Below are positions 5,750 to 5,936 of a stretch of 5,936 bases of DNA, one piece after another. A program made the translations under genes and the position numbers. Source of the DNA: Steroidobacteraceae bacterium (GTDB taxonomy: Bacteria; Pseudomonadota; Gammaproteobacteria; Steroidobacterales; Steroidobacteraceae). The notes beneath the pieces were generated by a model, which was not told the origin of the DNA, did no database searches, and saw only the letters and a list, made by a program, of their open reading frames with translations. Numbering within the stretch: the stretch's first letter is position 1; every line of letters begins with the position of its first letter. Location: NCBI GenBank assembly GCA_023253235.1, contig JALRHE010000420.1, positions 1 through 5,936 of the forward strand, given 5' to 3'.

Positions 5750-5936
5750 GACTGACCCGCGCGCTCCTGCAACTCGATGCGCTCGAGCACACCTAACAAC
5801 CGTACGAGTTCCCGCGTCAGTACGGATTCGGCCGCCACCGGGTCTGGAACGATGCCGCGTGCCGCATCGTGTTCGGCAACGACATCGAGCAAAAAAACGG
5901 CTGCGGGTGTGACTGGCCAACTCAACTGATCGTTCG
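5746..5936 (-). CDS. Unidentified protein, C-terminal 62 residues (5' part beyond right edge)
   Basis: A minus-strand frame stays open from the right edge to TAA at 5748-5746. Its codon use resembles the neighbouring genes, whereas the other minus frames either stop at once or encode an arginine-rich string with improbable composition. The visible end contains PVTPAAVFLLDVVAEHDAARG and finishes ESVLTRELVRLLGVLERIELQERAGQS, which looks like one or two amphipathic helices rich in Leu, Val and Glu. There is no membrane segment or metal motif. I do not recognise the family; it does not resemble the ends of CrtD, CrtB, CrtI, TspO or PpsR as I recall them, although crtD or crtB is often found near crtC. 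It converges on crtC; the TTAA at 5746-5749 supplies both stop codons. The rest of the gene is needed for identification. Confidence 0.6.
   Translation of the reverse strand, partial: NDQLSWPVTPAAVFLLDVVAEHDAARGIVPDPVAAESVLTRELVRLLGVLERIELQERAGQS

Noticed and set aside
5551..5912. Plus-strand frames continuing past the crtC stop
   Set aside because: They are Arg/Ala-rich out-of-frame readings of crtC and of the convergent gene's antisense strand, with no motif.
5723..5920. Minus-strand Arg-rich frame of 65 codons at the right edge
   Set aside because: Its composition (runs of Arg, Cys and Thr) is not protein-like, and it overlaps the better frame ending at 5746, which has normal amino-acid balance.

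Overview
This window is a piece of a photosynthesis gene cluster from an anoxygenic phototrophic proteobacterium (a purple bacterium or an aerobic anoxygenic phototroph). The evidence is the gene order crtE-crtF-bchC-bchX-bchY on the minus strand with crtC divergent from crtE, together with TGT-N12-ACA operators of the PpsR/CrtJ type. High GC (roughly 60 % by eye) and the crtC/crtF carotenoid branch fit a beta-, gamma- or alphaproteobacterium. I cannot fix the class from the sequence alone.

Layout, left to right. 1-564 (minus) is the N-terminal 188 codons of bchY, which runs off the left edge. 566-1579 (minus) is bchX, separated from bchY by a single base. 1576-2532 (minus) is bchC, whose stop overlaps the bchX start as ATGA. 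2533-2648 is a 116-bp control region with the bchC promoter, two PpsR-type sites and a hairpin just after crtF. 2649-3779 (minus) is crtF and 3818-4696 (minus) is crtE. 4697-4774 is the crtE/crtC divergent control region. Its perfect PpsR-type operator reaches into the apparent start of crtC (4775-5749, plus). 5746-5936 (minus) is the C-terminal end of an unrecognised gene that converges on crtC; the two genes share a TTAA tetranucleotide as overlapping stop codons.

How the genes work together. CrtE makes geranylgeranyl diphosphate, used for carotenoids and for the bacteriochlorophyll side chain. CrtC hydrates acyclic carotenes and CrtF O-methylates the resulting tertiary hydroxyl, which are steps toward spheroidene or spirilloxanthin. 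BchX, BchY and BchZ (BchZ expected just beyond the left edge) form chlorophyllide oxidoreductase, which reduces ring B. BchC oxidises the 3-hydroxyethyl group to the acetyl group of bacteriochlorophyll a. Genes in the order crtEF-bchCXYZ-puf are known to be transcribed as a superoperon, with bchC having its own internal promoter.

I found no evidence of a previously undescribed system. The most interesting signals are regulatory: two promoter regions carry the same paired-operator geometry (an imperfect and a perfect PpsR-type site separated by exactly 8 bp). There is also an unresolved crtC start inside one operator, and an unidentified convergent gene at the right edge. There are no RNA genes, mobile elements or CRISPR arrays that I can see, and no gene-free stretch over 300 bases.
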